NCBI GenBank assembly: GCA_024180945.1
Contig: JAKSGN010000005.1
Coordinates: 2,418,001 to 2,482,000, forward strand
DNA from: Macrophomina tecta
Lineage: Eukaryota; Ascomycota; Dothideomycetes; Botryosphaeriales; Botryosphaeriaceae
Reading direction: 5' to 3'
DNA length: 64,000 nt
A program made the translations under genes and the position numbers. The notes beneath the pieces were generated by a model. It worked only from the letters and a program-made list of their open reading frames with translations. It had not been told where the DNA came from and did no database searches. Positions 54,706 to 64,000 of this stretch are shown here, piece by piece (the first letter of the stretch is position 1; each line of letters opens with the position of its first letter).

Positions 54706-56580
54706 GGCGGGGTGAGAAGTCGAGGGATGAGTTGAAGGCGGAGCCGCGCGCATCTTTTTCGCGTCGCGCGTCGCATCGGATCGGCGGTGACGTCGATCGT
54801 CGGGCAACTCGGCAGCGGCAACCCTTCCACCCTTCGCCTCCACATTGCTCTCTCAACAGTTCCTTTCACGCTTCAACCTTCCACCATTCAGTCCCTCGCC
54901 TCAACCTTCCCAAACGCACTCTTCACCTGCTCAGTCCTGCATCCTGCCGATGGCATCATCCGGAGAATGGAGACCCATGACGTGCAGAGAAGTACCCATC
55001 CCTGTGTGCCATCAGCCGCAGGATTCACAGCGAATACGCTGGCCTTGCGACGAAGTTCGTGTACGCCCTCCGGCAGAGCAAGAGCGAACGACATGCTGGA
55101 CCCCTTCGAAACAGTCTAACACCATGTGCACGATCTAGCGGACGCAATCCAGTGCTGTGCGCGTAATACCGACCGCATCTGCATTGCCTCGCTCACTGAA
55201 GCAAGCCATCCACAAGACTACAGTGTACGAAACCATGAGCCGCCCGGGGCGAGTGCCTTTCCAGCAGGAGGCTGTGCCATGGAACTTGCCACGACTGTAA
55301 TCCGGCCTTGGCTTGCCTGCCTGTCTCGGGATGGTTCCTGCAGTGCAATCAGTGTCCTCTACCTACAAACGTGCAAGCCGGCGGATGGGCGACTTCATGC
55401 TCTCTTTCCAGGACGGTCGGCGAAGTTGAAGAGAGCATTACAACGATTTGACCAATTGCGGGGTCGCCGGTCGCAATTATTACACAACCTTAATTCTACC
55501 GCCGCCCCGTCCTCGGCTTCCTTCTCCTGTCCGGCCTCGGCTTCCATCCCTTTCTGAACACCTGAATGCTTCAAGGGCATATTCATTATGCCGGCGTCGT
55601 CACCGGAAGGCCTCCGACTGACCCGTGAATGCGGAAAAGGATGGTGCAATCTCGGCGCTCGGCCGGTGTCAGCCACACACATGCGCGGAGATGTCAGCAG
55701 CCTCCGTCGGAGCGCTGAAACAACCTGCCTATGGAGCACACGGTTTTGCCTGATGCAGCCATTGCTCAGCCCGAGCGGAATGCCCTCGTGGGCAAATGGA
55801 CACTCGCAGCCAATCGGCATGGCCGAAGCCAACCACTAAAAAAATCCACTTTTTGGTCTTCTAGAACTCCTCTACCATGCCGCCCCCAATGCGAACACAG
55901 CCATGGGCCCGCGCATCATCGCTCCTCTCTCCGCCAAACTCCTCTGCGCCAAGACCCATGGTGATATATCTTAACTCTTCTCCATTGCGCTTGGCATCTC
56001 AGAGACCCAGCATGAACCGAGCCGTGCGGAGAATTGCCGGTCATCTTTCCTAGAAGAGAATAAACCCTCCGCCCAGCTGACGGCGCCGCGGACGAGAACA
56101 GCCTTGTGCCCGCCGTGATCCAACATCTCCGCTCGCGCCAGGTCATCCTTTCCCGTCAGCATGCCCGTTTAAGCTTCTTATTTTGTGGACGACCCTGGCT
56201 CCTCAATTCTTGATTCCGTGTCCGTGTCTCACAGACAGCTCACTACTTCCTGTCAGCCTGAGCCGCCGCAACTCCGCGCTTCTGTCCGACTAGCATCCAA
56301 ATAGGAATAAGCCTTTCGGACCGTCTGCTTGTGGTCACGCACTTCGGCTTCACCGTTCTCCCTTCCCTTACCTACGCGAGAGCCGCACCGCTCGTGCTCC
56401 CTTACGGCATACCGGTCGACTAGCATATAAGGCTTTTCCTTGTCTCCTTCCGCTCGTTCCTCTTCCATACATCCTCTCTGCCCCATTCCTGCCCCTTTTG
56501 TCTTCATTCAGCCCACCTGGGTCTATCTTTTCTCCATCTATCCTCTCTCGTCCCGTTCCAAAACAACCAAGCCACCGGCC
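54706..56580. other. Intergenic, about 1.9 kb, divergent promoters
   Basis: It lies between ARP6 (minus) and the P450 (plus). It contains CT-rich, promoter-like stretches, notably just upstream of 56581. No gene was accepted; the frames here are short and overlap on both strands. Confidence 0.5.
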
Positions 56581-58417
56581 ATGGCCCAGCCCCTCCTCTC
56601 CTTTCCGCTCTTCCTCCTCACCGCCCTCTCAGCCCTCCTCTACTTCCTCCTCCGCACCCTCACCACCCACCTCTCCCGCCGCCGCGCCGCCACCGCCGCC
56701 GGCTGCCTCCCCGCCCCCCGAATGCCCCTCCGCGACCCCCTCCTCGGCCTTGACGCCCTGCTCTCCAGCATTGCCGCCGCCAAGCAGCACACGCTCCTCC
56801 CGACCCTGACATCGCGCTTCTATACCGTCGGCCCTACGTACACGTCCCTCCGCCTGGGCACGCCCGCCATCATCACGATGGAGCCGGCGAACATCAAAGC
56901 CATCCTTGCCACGCGCTTCCGCGACTACGCCATCGCGCCATTCCGCCAACCCGCCCTCCACGCCTTCCTCGGCGACGGCATCTTCACGACCGACGGCCCG
57001 CACTGGGCCGCCAGCCGCGCCATGATCAGGCCGAATTTCGCGCGCGAGCTGGTTGCGGATTTGGGGGCGTTCGAGGCGCATTTTCAAGATTTGCTGGCGG
57101 CGGTGGAGGTGGCGCAAACGGATGCGAGCGGAGCAGCGGGCGAAGGGTTCGATCTCCAGGAGCTGTTTTTCAGGTTCACGATCGATAGCGCGACGGAGTT
57201 TTTGTTTGGGAAGAGCGTGAGGAGTTTGAGCGCCGCGGGCGCGGGGGATGCGGAGAGGAGGTTCGCCGAGGCGTTTGCCATCGCGCAGGCGGAAGGGCTG
57301 GATTTGATCAGGTTGGGCCCTTTGGCGAGGGTGGTCGGGGCGAGGAAGAGGTTGCAGACTGGGGAGAAGGCGGTCAATATCGTGCACCAGTATGTGGATC
57401 AGTTTGTGGATGAGGCGGTGAGGTTTAGGGAGGGGTTGGAGAAAGGGGTGGGCCGGGAGGTGGAGCAGGAGGTTGTCGGTGGCGAGGAGAAAGGGAAGTA
57501 TGTTTTCTTGCACGAGTTGGCGAAACAGACGAAGGACAAACGGAGGCTGCGGGATGAGTTGCTGAATGTGTTACTTGCTGGAAGGGATACGACGGCGAGT
57601 TTACTGGGAAATCTCTTTTGGGTATTGTCGAAGAGGCCGGATGTTTGGAAGAAGCTAAGGGAGGAGGTGGAAGAGCAATTGAGTGGGACGATACCTACAT
57701 ACGAGAAGTTGAGGGGGATGAGATACCTCAAGTGGTGCTTGAATGAGTGTAAGTTTTTCTTTTTTTTTTTTTTTTCTTTCTCTGGTTTCAGATTCTACAA
57801 GATCTTGGATAGCGGCATTAGGGGGAGGTGCTGAACTCATCCGGACGCATTTGCTCAACTTGTCGAGGAACAAATGCGATGGGATGAATGCTCCAACTCC
57901 CCACGTACCGAGCCCTCAGTCCGACGCAGTTCACCCCTGCCTTATCTGCCTGATCCGACTAAAGAAAGTTCCTTTGCTGACATCAAAATTTACAGCTCTC
58001 CGCCTCCACCCCGTCGTCCCTCTCAACAGCCGCATGTGCGTCGCAGACACCGTCCTTCCCCTCGGTGGCGGTCCAGACGGCAAAGCCCCTGTCTTCGTTA
58101 AAAAGGGCACCATCACCAGCTACAGCGTCTGGGCGATGCACCGGCGCAAGGACATCTATGGGCCTGACGCCGATGAATTCAGGCCTGAGAGATGGGAAAC
58201 TTTGAGGGTCGGCTGGGAGTACCTGCCATTCAACGGCGGACCGAGGATCTGCGTAGGGCAGCAGTATGCGCTCACGGAGGCGTCGTACGTAACTGTGAGA
58301 CTGGCACAAGAGTTCAAAGAACTGCGGAGCACGGATCCGCATGATGAGTGGCAAGAGCAGATTGCACTCACGCTGTGCTCGGGCAGGGGGTGCAAAGTGG
58401 CGCTCGTGCCGGCATAG
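56581..58417 (+). CDS. Cytochrome P450, CYP52-like, 529 residues
   Basis: Exons 56581-57748 and 57996-58417. The N-terminus is a membrane anchor ([20 protein letters not shown]). The B-C region [21 protein letters not shown] and the I-helix ([12 protein letters not shown]) are of the CYP52 type, a family that hydroxylates alkanes and fatty acids. The K-helix ExxR is created by splicing (NES|LRLHP). The PERF-like motif is FRPERW, and the heme loop [15 protein letters not shown] keeps the cysteine ligand. The 247-nt intron is much longer than others nearby, begins GTAAGT with a T-run, and ends TTTACAG. The exact substrate cannot be told. It acts at the ER with a P450 reductase. Confidence 0.9.
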
Positions 58418-61400
58418 GTCTTGTCGGCATTGGTTCAACGACTTCCGGGTCTACGGAGAGCTGTCATTTGAACTATCTCCGCAACGGCGTCGTGGCGTGG
58501 TCGGTGTGGGTGCGAGCAAGGACTGCCGAATCTGGAAACGACAGCGTGGAGGCTCTTGATATAACTACATGACTTGCCTCCACTTCATCTTTCGCACTGG
58601 ACCGGTTCTCGTCGCCTTCGCCGCGAAGCCCTCTCGGCTATCCTACCTTCCTCTCCATACGGATCGACGGTACCGCGCATACTCAACACACCCGAAATGG
58701 CTGTCGTGAAGTCGGAAAAAGCCTCCGACTGAGGCATCGGTCGTCTTGTCGCCGCCCTTTGTTGTTCATGGCGATATCGACCACGGAGCAGCACTCCCTC
58801 GTCTTAGTCATCCACTTTTGAGCATCTTGACGACGAGCGAGGTCTAGTTTGCCGCAAGCGCGACCCACACGCTCCAGCTTTGTCTGTTCATCTCGGTCAA
58901 GACCCATAGCAAGGTCGTGGTACTGATGAAGCAAACCATCATGAGGCTATTCCATCTCTGCAGAGGCTGCACGGATCAGTAGTGCAGTCCTTGCTGATGG
59001 AGAAAATGATGACAGTGTCTAACATTCAACGTCAAATGGGCTCGTTTCCACTAATTTATCACCCTATACAACCAGACAATTTGATATTCTCTTACAGTAA
59101 GCCTAGCAGGCCCAACAAGTTCCAGCTGAGCTGTAGGACCAAGCTTGGCACAAGTGGACAAAATGGGCTGGCCGGACTGGCGAGCGTTATATCAGACGTG
59201 GGTTGAACCTGTTTGACAGGGACCGGCCGTTGATAAGCAAGGCAAGAAACATACAACAGATCTTATGTTGCCTGGAAAAAGATTACGGACAAGATGCATC
59301 ACTACATGAGTGGTTGCGCTTCTACCGACACTGCCTGCTCAAGCGTTTCTCCATAAGAGAAGAATGGGTACTTGATGGGTGGCCTCCCGGGCGCCAAGAC
59401 GGTGGGGAATCAATTCTCAGGAGGTTGTTTCAGTCTACAAAAACAAACCAAGGCGCAGAAGCGCATGCAGAACAGCTTCTGTCATTCGAGCTGGGAATGC
59501 AGATTTATCTGGCTGACAACGCCACGTCCTCAACATATCGTGAACGGGATTTGCGAGCATCCGAGGCCCAGGCGAGTGAAATCGAAAATGAAGCTATGCA
59601 GTTATCTTACAAACCATTTGCAATTTCTCGTTCCCGCAGTCGAAATGCGTCTTGAGGATTCTTCACTTTTGCCCCTCGTCTGTCGTGACGTTCGTGACGT
59701 TCATTTGTAAGGTACTCCCTGCAAAACCTGCAACCACCAGTCGACGATGTGCCCAAAAATCCTTTTTCAGATATTGAACGCCAAGGATGCCTATGTGCAC
59801 ATGACCTGAGATTCTCAGCCTTAATAAGCTCCTTACCGCTCTACAAAGCCGCCGTTTGCCGAATTGGCCTCCAGCTCCTTGATTCCTTCCTCACACACTG
59901 AGTAGCCATAACCTTTATCATATTCAGAAGAAAGAAGCTCTTCATAGCCACTGGAGTCCCCATGTTGGCGATTGGGCCGTTGCTACCGGGGTGGATAGAG
60001 ACCGTTGTCGTATTGCTAACCAGACAAGTTAAACCTCATCGGCTAGCTTAATTGTGCTGTTCTTTTTTTTTTTTTTTTTTTTTTCCTAAAAAAAAAAGCT
60101 GAAACCTGGGATGTCCATAAACCCAGTGCCGAAAACCTGGCTAAGACCCTGCATTCCAGCGTATCCGTTATTTCCTTAAAGATTGCCCAGGTTGTTCCTA
60201 TTGCAGGTGTAGTCGGGCTGCATGAAGCGCTCTCCCGTTGCCGCGTGGTCGGCTGTCGCTCTCTGGGCAGTGTCAGTTTCAATTGGATTTGCGTGCTGAA
60301 TGCCTGACGTGCGCAGAGACCTCCCCTTACCGCGTGCCGCTTCGGCATCGATTGGGAACATGGGCTCCAGACGAAGACTGCCGTGCGGCGCTCACTCGCG
60401 CTTAGTTTCTCAACGTTCGAGCACCAGCCTGGTCCAGAGATTACGACGACACTTTGTGCAGTGATCATACCATTCAGCTGTGCCGCGGTTCGCTTTTCTG
60501 AGCGGAATAAACGCAGGGAAAGAACAACGTGAGGTGAAAAAAGAGGCCTTCGAGGTTCATTATGGGCCCTGAGGATAGATACAACGCATGTCTCTGATAG
60601 TAACGACATCAAAGTCTTCTGCATGTTGATGGCCGCCTGCTCGGAAATTCAATGAGTGTGCAGTCCATGGCCGCAATCAGCGTCCTTTGCCTTCAAAAGC
60701 ACGTATGGAATCGAAGCATTCATCCGAACGCAAATGGCATTAGCATACATCGACATTGGCGGCCGAATGAATGCTGCAACTCTCATATGCAAAACTCTTG
60801 CGATTGCCGGTACATACAATCGCCCTGCGGCAGCCATCGGACAACAATTTCCAGATGAATTTGAGATCCCTGAATCTCACAAAAGGCAGTCCCGACATGC
60901 AAGACAGATCAGACCGTCGCCGTTGTACGCATGTATAAGCAAAATCCCGCGCTTCAGCGCCACTCAGATTCTACAAATATTCAAATGACCTTAATACCTG
61001 CTGCGCACGCATAAAAGGTATCCAGCATCCACGCTCAAGCATATTCCCATGCACAAGCAAAGGCACGACTTCCCACACCCCACACACAAGAAACCATGTT
61101 CTTTTCACCAGAAGCAGTAGCAGAAGCAAAAAAAAAAAAAAAAAAAAATATCCCGCCACCCTCCCTGTGATATGCATCCCACCGCCGCCGGCAACCTGCA
61201 AACCATGTATATCGAGGCTCGGGCATGCCAGAGAAAGTGCCACACGCGAGTTTCCGGAACGCCGTGCAATGTTATCCCTCCCCCCCCTTGCAACCAGAAG
61301 CAATAAAAAAAGACCGACCCATATCATAATCGTAACCGTAATGTCCCCGCGAGGAAGAGGAGCAGGCGAGTAAAAGAGAGGAAGCGCTGTATATCGTCCC

Positions 61401-61462
61401 AGACGCACGGAGCAGAATCCACAAAAAGCACAACAAAATGAAAAAGATGCGGGGCTTCACGC
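58418..61462. other. Intergenic, about 3 kb, with homopolymer tracts
   Basis: Apart from the frame at 59203-59655, no coding sequence was accepted. T- and A-runs lie at about 60063-60102 (T-run followed by A-run, an inverted homopolymer pair) and 61130-61148. The minus-strand frame at 60043-60624 contains such a run and is rejected. Confidence 0.5.
59203..59655 (+). CDS. Hypothetical protein or exon, 150 residues
   Basis: An open frame reading LNLFDRDRPLISKARNIQQI, then an acidic, charged, helical sequence, ending in SRSRSRNAS. Its first methionine in the open frame is not a good start and an upstream exon is probable but was not found. Nothing in it matches a known family. It may be a remnant. 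Confidence 0.25.
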   Translation: MNLFDRDRPLISKARNIQQILCCLEKDYGQDASLHEWLRFYRHCLLKRFSIREEWVLDGWPPGRQDGGESILRRLFQSTKTNQGAEAHAEQLLSFELGMQIYLADNATSSTYRERDLRASEAQASEIENEAMQLSYKPFAISRSRSRNAS

Positions 61463-63347
61463 TCATCTCGGTGAGGTGCCCTGCGCACTGGCAGATTCCG
61501 GCAGAGGGGGTACCTCTTCGTCGGTGGCAGCGTGCCTCTCACGCCTGAAGAGTGTACTCAGCCTGCTCCTCCGCCTATCCTCGGTGGAGGTGCCGTTGCC
61601 ACCACCACCATTGCGGTCGCCAGCCATGCGCCTAGCCATGGCCAGGCGCTCCTCGCTCGAGCCCGGAGTGCGCAAGTGGAGGATATCCCGGAAAACACTC
61701 CGGCGGTGGTGCGCGGGAATATTGGCGGCGGCGGCGTCGGTCGGAGACAGCGGTGGCGCAAGGATGGAAGCGGAGCGGCGGGTGCTGTCACCGTTGCCGT
61801 CAGGGCCATTCTCGTCGGTCGGAGAGGTAGGGTTGAGGTTGATGCGACTGTGGTTGGGGGAACGCGTTAGTGTGTTACTTCGACTCAGACCGGGGGGGGG
61901 GGGCGGTGGAAAGTGGATCATCGGGAGATGAGGCTAAGCCGGATAGGAAACTTACCATAGCGGACAGGTCCCGCTGACGTTGAGCAGCCATGGGTCAATG
62001 CATTCCGGATGGAACTTGTGGTCGCATGGAAGCACGCGGACGTCCTGGCCGGGCTCGAATTCCTCGGTGCAGATGGTGCAGCCTGTGTAGGCGTCGCCCT
62101 CGGATGCTAAGTTTTCCGCGCTGCTGCCGGCTGCTGCCGGGGCAATGCCGGCCTCGGCCGTACCAGCAGACCGCTGCTCTGAAGTATTGGCTGTTCCTGC
62201 AGCGGCATCGCGCGGGGATCCTTCGACGGGGTTCTGCTTGTTGTCGGTGGTTGATGTTTCCGCAGCGCCGGTGGCCATGGCTGCGTCAGCGTGCTGTCCG
62301 TGAGCCTCCGCACCGCTCCGCTGCTGATCCTCGTCGGCGCTGTTTCGTGCTGTGGTTTCGCCCATCTCCACGTCCGTCGGCTTGGGCTCGCGCTGCTGCT
62401 GGGCCGTTTGATCGCCGAACTTGACGACGGGCAGGGTGTCCAACATCGCCCGTGCGATGCCGCGCACGCGGGTCTGCCGCGATGTTCCTCCTCTGGCGCC
62501 GTTGAGCACGACGCCGGGACCGTAGCGCTCGGGATGGCGGTGGGCGCGCAGGGCTCCGGTGATGATGATTACCAGGAAAAGCGCAGTGATGACGCCGGTG
62601 ATGCTGTACAGAATGATCATGGCCACGGCGGTGGAGGGGGAGGGGCCCAGCGGGTTGCTCTGGTTGGACGAGCCGTCCTGGTCGGAGCCGGAGCTGTTGC
62701 CGGTGGTGCTCATGGTGTCGTTGTCGGTGGAAGAGGCGTGGGCGGGGTGGATTTGGGCAAAGTAGACCTGGCTGCCTTTGGTGGTGGTGGCTACGAGATC
62801 GTCAAGCACCTGCTGCGACGTGGTCGCATTGGTCATAGAATACAGAAACGGGGCGCGCTGATCGATGCCAGTGACGTTGCAGTAGCGGGCAGAGGTGGTG
62901 AAGAACAGCGCAGCAATGGCGCCGCGGTCGATGGCGGTGTTGAGGACGTCAGCGGCCTGCAGATTGCCCCGGTAGGCGTCCGGGTCGCAATTGATGTAGG
63001 CGATGTTGGAGGAGTTGAGACGCTGGGCGGACTGGTCGGTGGCATAGAAGAGCTGGCCGGTCAGACCAGGGGGCTGTGGGCGGGCATGTCAGTATTTGGG
63101 TGTTTCGGGAGCGAGGGGAGCATGGATCGTACGTCCAGGTCGTCAGCCGCGCGGCGGTCAGCGGAAGGACGTGGGAAATGGGCATCATGGCGCCGTCGTC
63201 GGCGCTGCGGACGACGGACAGCTCGACCTGGGCCAGCGGCACGGCTGGGTCGGTGGCATTGGACGGCGTCACCGTCGCGCTCCGGGCCACCGACACGGCG
63301 GCTGTGAGAGCCAGGGCGAGGGCGCGCTTCAGCACGGTCGCAGGCAT
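61463..63347 (-). CDS. Secreted-pathway transmembrane RING-H2 protein (PA-TM-RING-like E3)
   Basis: Minus strand, exons 63171-63347, 61956-63073 and 61463-61847, about 559 residues. A signal peptide ([20 protein letters not shown]) is followed by a lumenal protease-associated-like segment ([20 protein letters not shown]), a transmembrane helix ([20 protein letters not shown]), and a Gln/Ala/Thr-rich cytosolic part. The RING-H2 is [28 protein letters not shown]: the last Cys is completed by the 108-nt second intron (GTAAGT..CCACAG, with a C-run). The first junction needs a weak GTCC donor to keep phase, so the 5' model is tentative. Such E3 ligases ubiquitinate proteins at the endomembrane system. 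Its tail is basic and Ser/Arg-rich. Confidence 0.8.
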
Positions 63348-64000
63348 GGCGCGGGCGCGGCAGATTCGACGGCGACGTTACAAGGATGGCAGGGCGAGCA
63401 TGGCCGGGGCAGGCGCGAGGGTGAGGACGACGACGGCTCTCCGATCTCAGTTCAGAGCGAGCGGAGGCGGAGCGCAAGCGCGATATCAGGCGCAATGGCG
63501 GCCATGACTAAGAGAGCGAAAGCCGCGGCCGGTCGGGGCTGGGCGGGGAGGAAAGGCGGATGGGACGGCAGAGGCAGTGTGCCAGAGATAGCGGGGCCCT
63601 TGGCGCTTAGGACGCCCGTCCGCCGGCCGCCGGGCTGGTGCTGGTGCGGGTGCGGGTGCTGGTGCTGGTGCTGGGGCCTCTGCTTGTGGTGCCCTGGCCT
63701 GCCCGGCCCTGCTGCTGCTGCTGCTGCCTCAGCCCTCAGCCCTCAGCCCTCAGCCCTCAGCCCTCAGCCCACAGCCCACACCCGCCGCCGCGCCCTCCCC
63801 GCACTCCCACCACCATCACCGCTCACTCGTCCCAACTCGCACTGCCCGCCCCCCCACGGCGCCCAGCGCTCGGCACCACCACTTATCCGCACCGCCTGTC
63901 ACCGCCGCCAGTGCGCCTTGCCAGCGTGCCGCTTCCTGGCCACCTCAGCAACGCTCGCAATTACCCATTCGCCCTCGCACGAGCCGCCCCAGGACAGCCC
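63348..64000. other. G+C-rich promoter/5' region at window edge
   Basis: It lies upstream of the RING-H2 gene. It is strongly G+C-rich with tandem microsatellites (see next). No gene was accepted. A neighbouring gene may begin beyond the window. Confidence 0.5.
63634..63770. repeat. Microsatellites: GCTGGT-type, CTG and TCAGCCC
   Basis: A GCTGGT-type hexamer tract runs from about 63634 to 63675 (with GCGGGT variants). A CTG run is at 63709-63726. Six exact tandem copies of TCAGCCC lie at 63729-63770. Confidence 0.92.

Noticed and set aside
56629..57513. 294-residue minus-strand frame opposite the P450
   Set aside because: Antisense of a well-supported P450 exon.
60043..60624. 193-residue minus-strand frame with a Lys-run
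   Set aside because: The Lys run is a translated T/A tract; the rest shows no family.
62291..63307. 338-residue plus-strand frame
   Set aside because: Antisense to the RING-H2 gene; the Gly/Val/Ala-rich translation results from high G+C content.

Overview
The window is nuclear DNA of a filamentous ascomycete (Pezizomycotina type). Genes are split by short introns, mostly 44-65 nt with GT..AG ends and CTRAC-like branch sites. The families present are typical of such fungi: Zn2Cys6, BTB, MADS-like and Myb-like regulators, a ferric reductase, a cutinase, a CYP52-like P450, ARP6, and an intron-containing tRNA-Asp. The genus cannot be told from the sequence. Exon models were built by hand from splice signals and reading-phase continuity, so every junction is a prediction.

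Positions 1 to about 42.5 kb look like the inside of a Starship-type giant transposon. At 39.5-42.45 kb, reading leftwards, a six-exon gene encodes an 889-residue DUF3435 tyrosine recombinase ('captain') with the R..YxxR..H..Y active-site pattern and a C-terminal zinc-finger region. To its left, where cargo should lie, are the three best-known Starship accessory families: a RING-patatin phospholipase-like protein (PLP, 8.2-11.4 kb), a DUF3723 protein (11.7-15.2 kb) and a ferric reductase (FRE, 18.6-20.4 kb). The rest of the cargo is a mix of regulators and proteins of unknown function. These include a MADS-like/Myb-like divergent pair, a Zn2Cys6-acetyltransferase fusion, an Och1-like glycosyltransferase, a kinase-like protein without the catalytic Asp, a BTB protein, two small secreted proteins, several short coiled-coil proteins and a 763-residue intronless protein. 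Two repeat arrays (26.3-26.7 kb and 36.4-36.8 kb) and a 48-bp near-perfect palindrome (3.83 kb) lie between cargo genes.

The captain-side end of the element should lie between 42,454 and about 43,466, just before a tRNA-Asp gene. The other end was not found; the leftmost gene is cut by the window edge, so the element may continue beyond it.

From about 43.5 kb to the right end the content looks like ordinary host chromosome: alginate-lyase-like protein, cutinase, a lipase-like remnant, a short-chain reductase, ARP6 (SWR1 complex), a P450 and a transmembrane RING-H2 protein. Genes are spaced by kilobase intergenic stretches with homopolymer tracts, and G+C-rich microsatellites mark the right edge.
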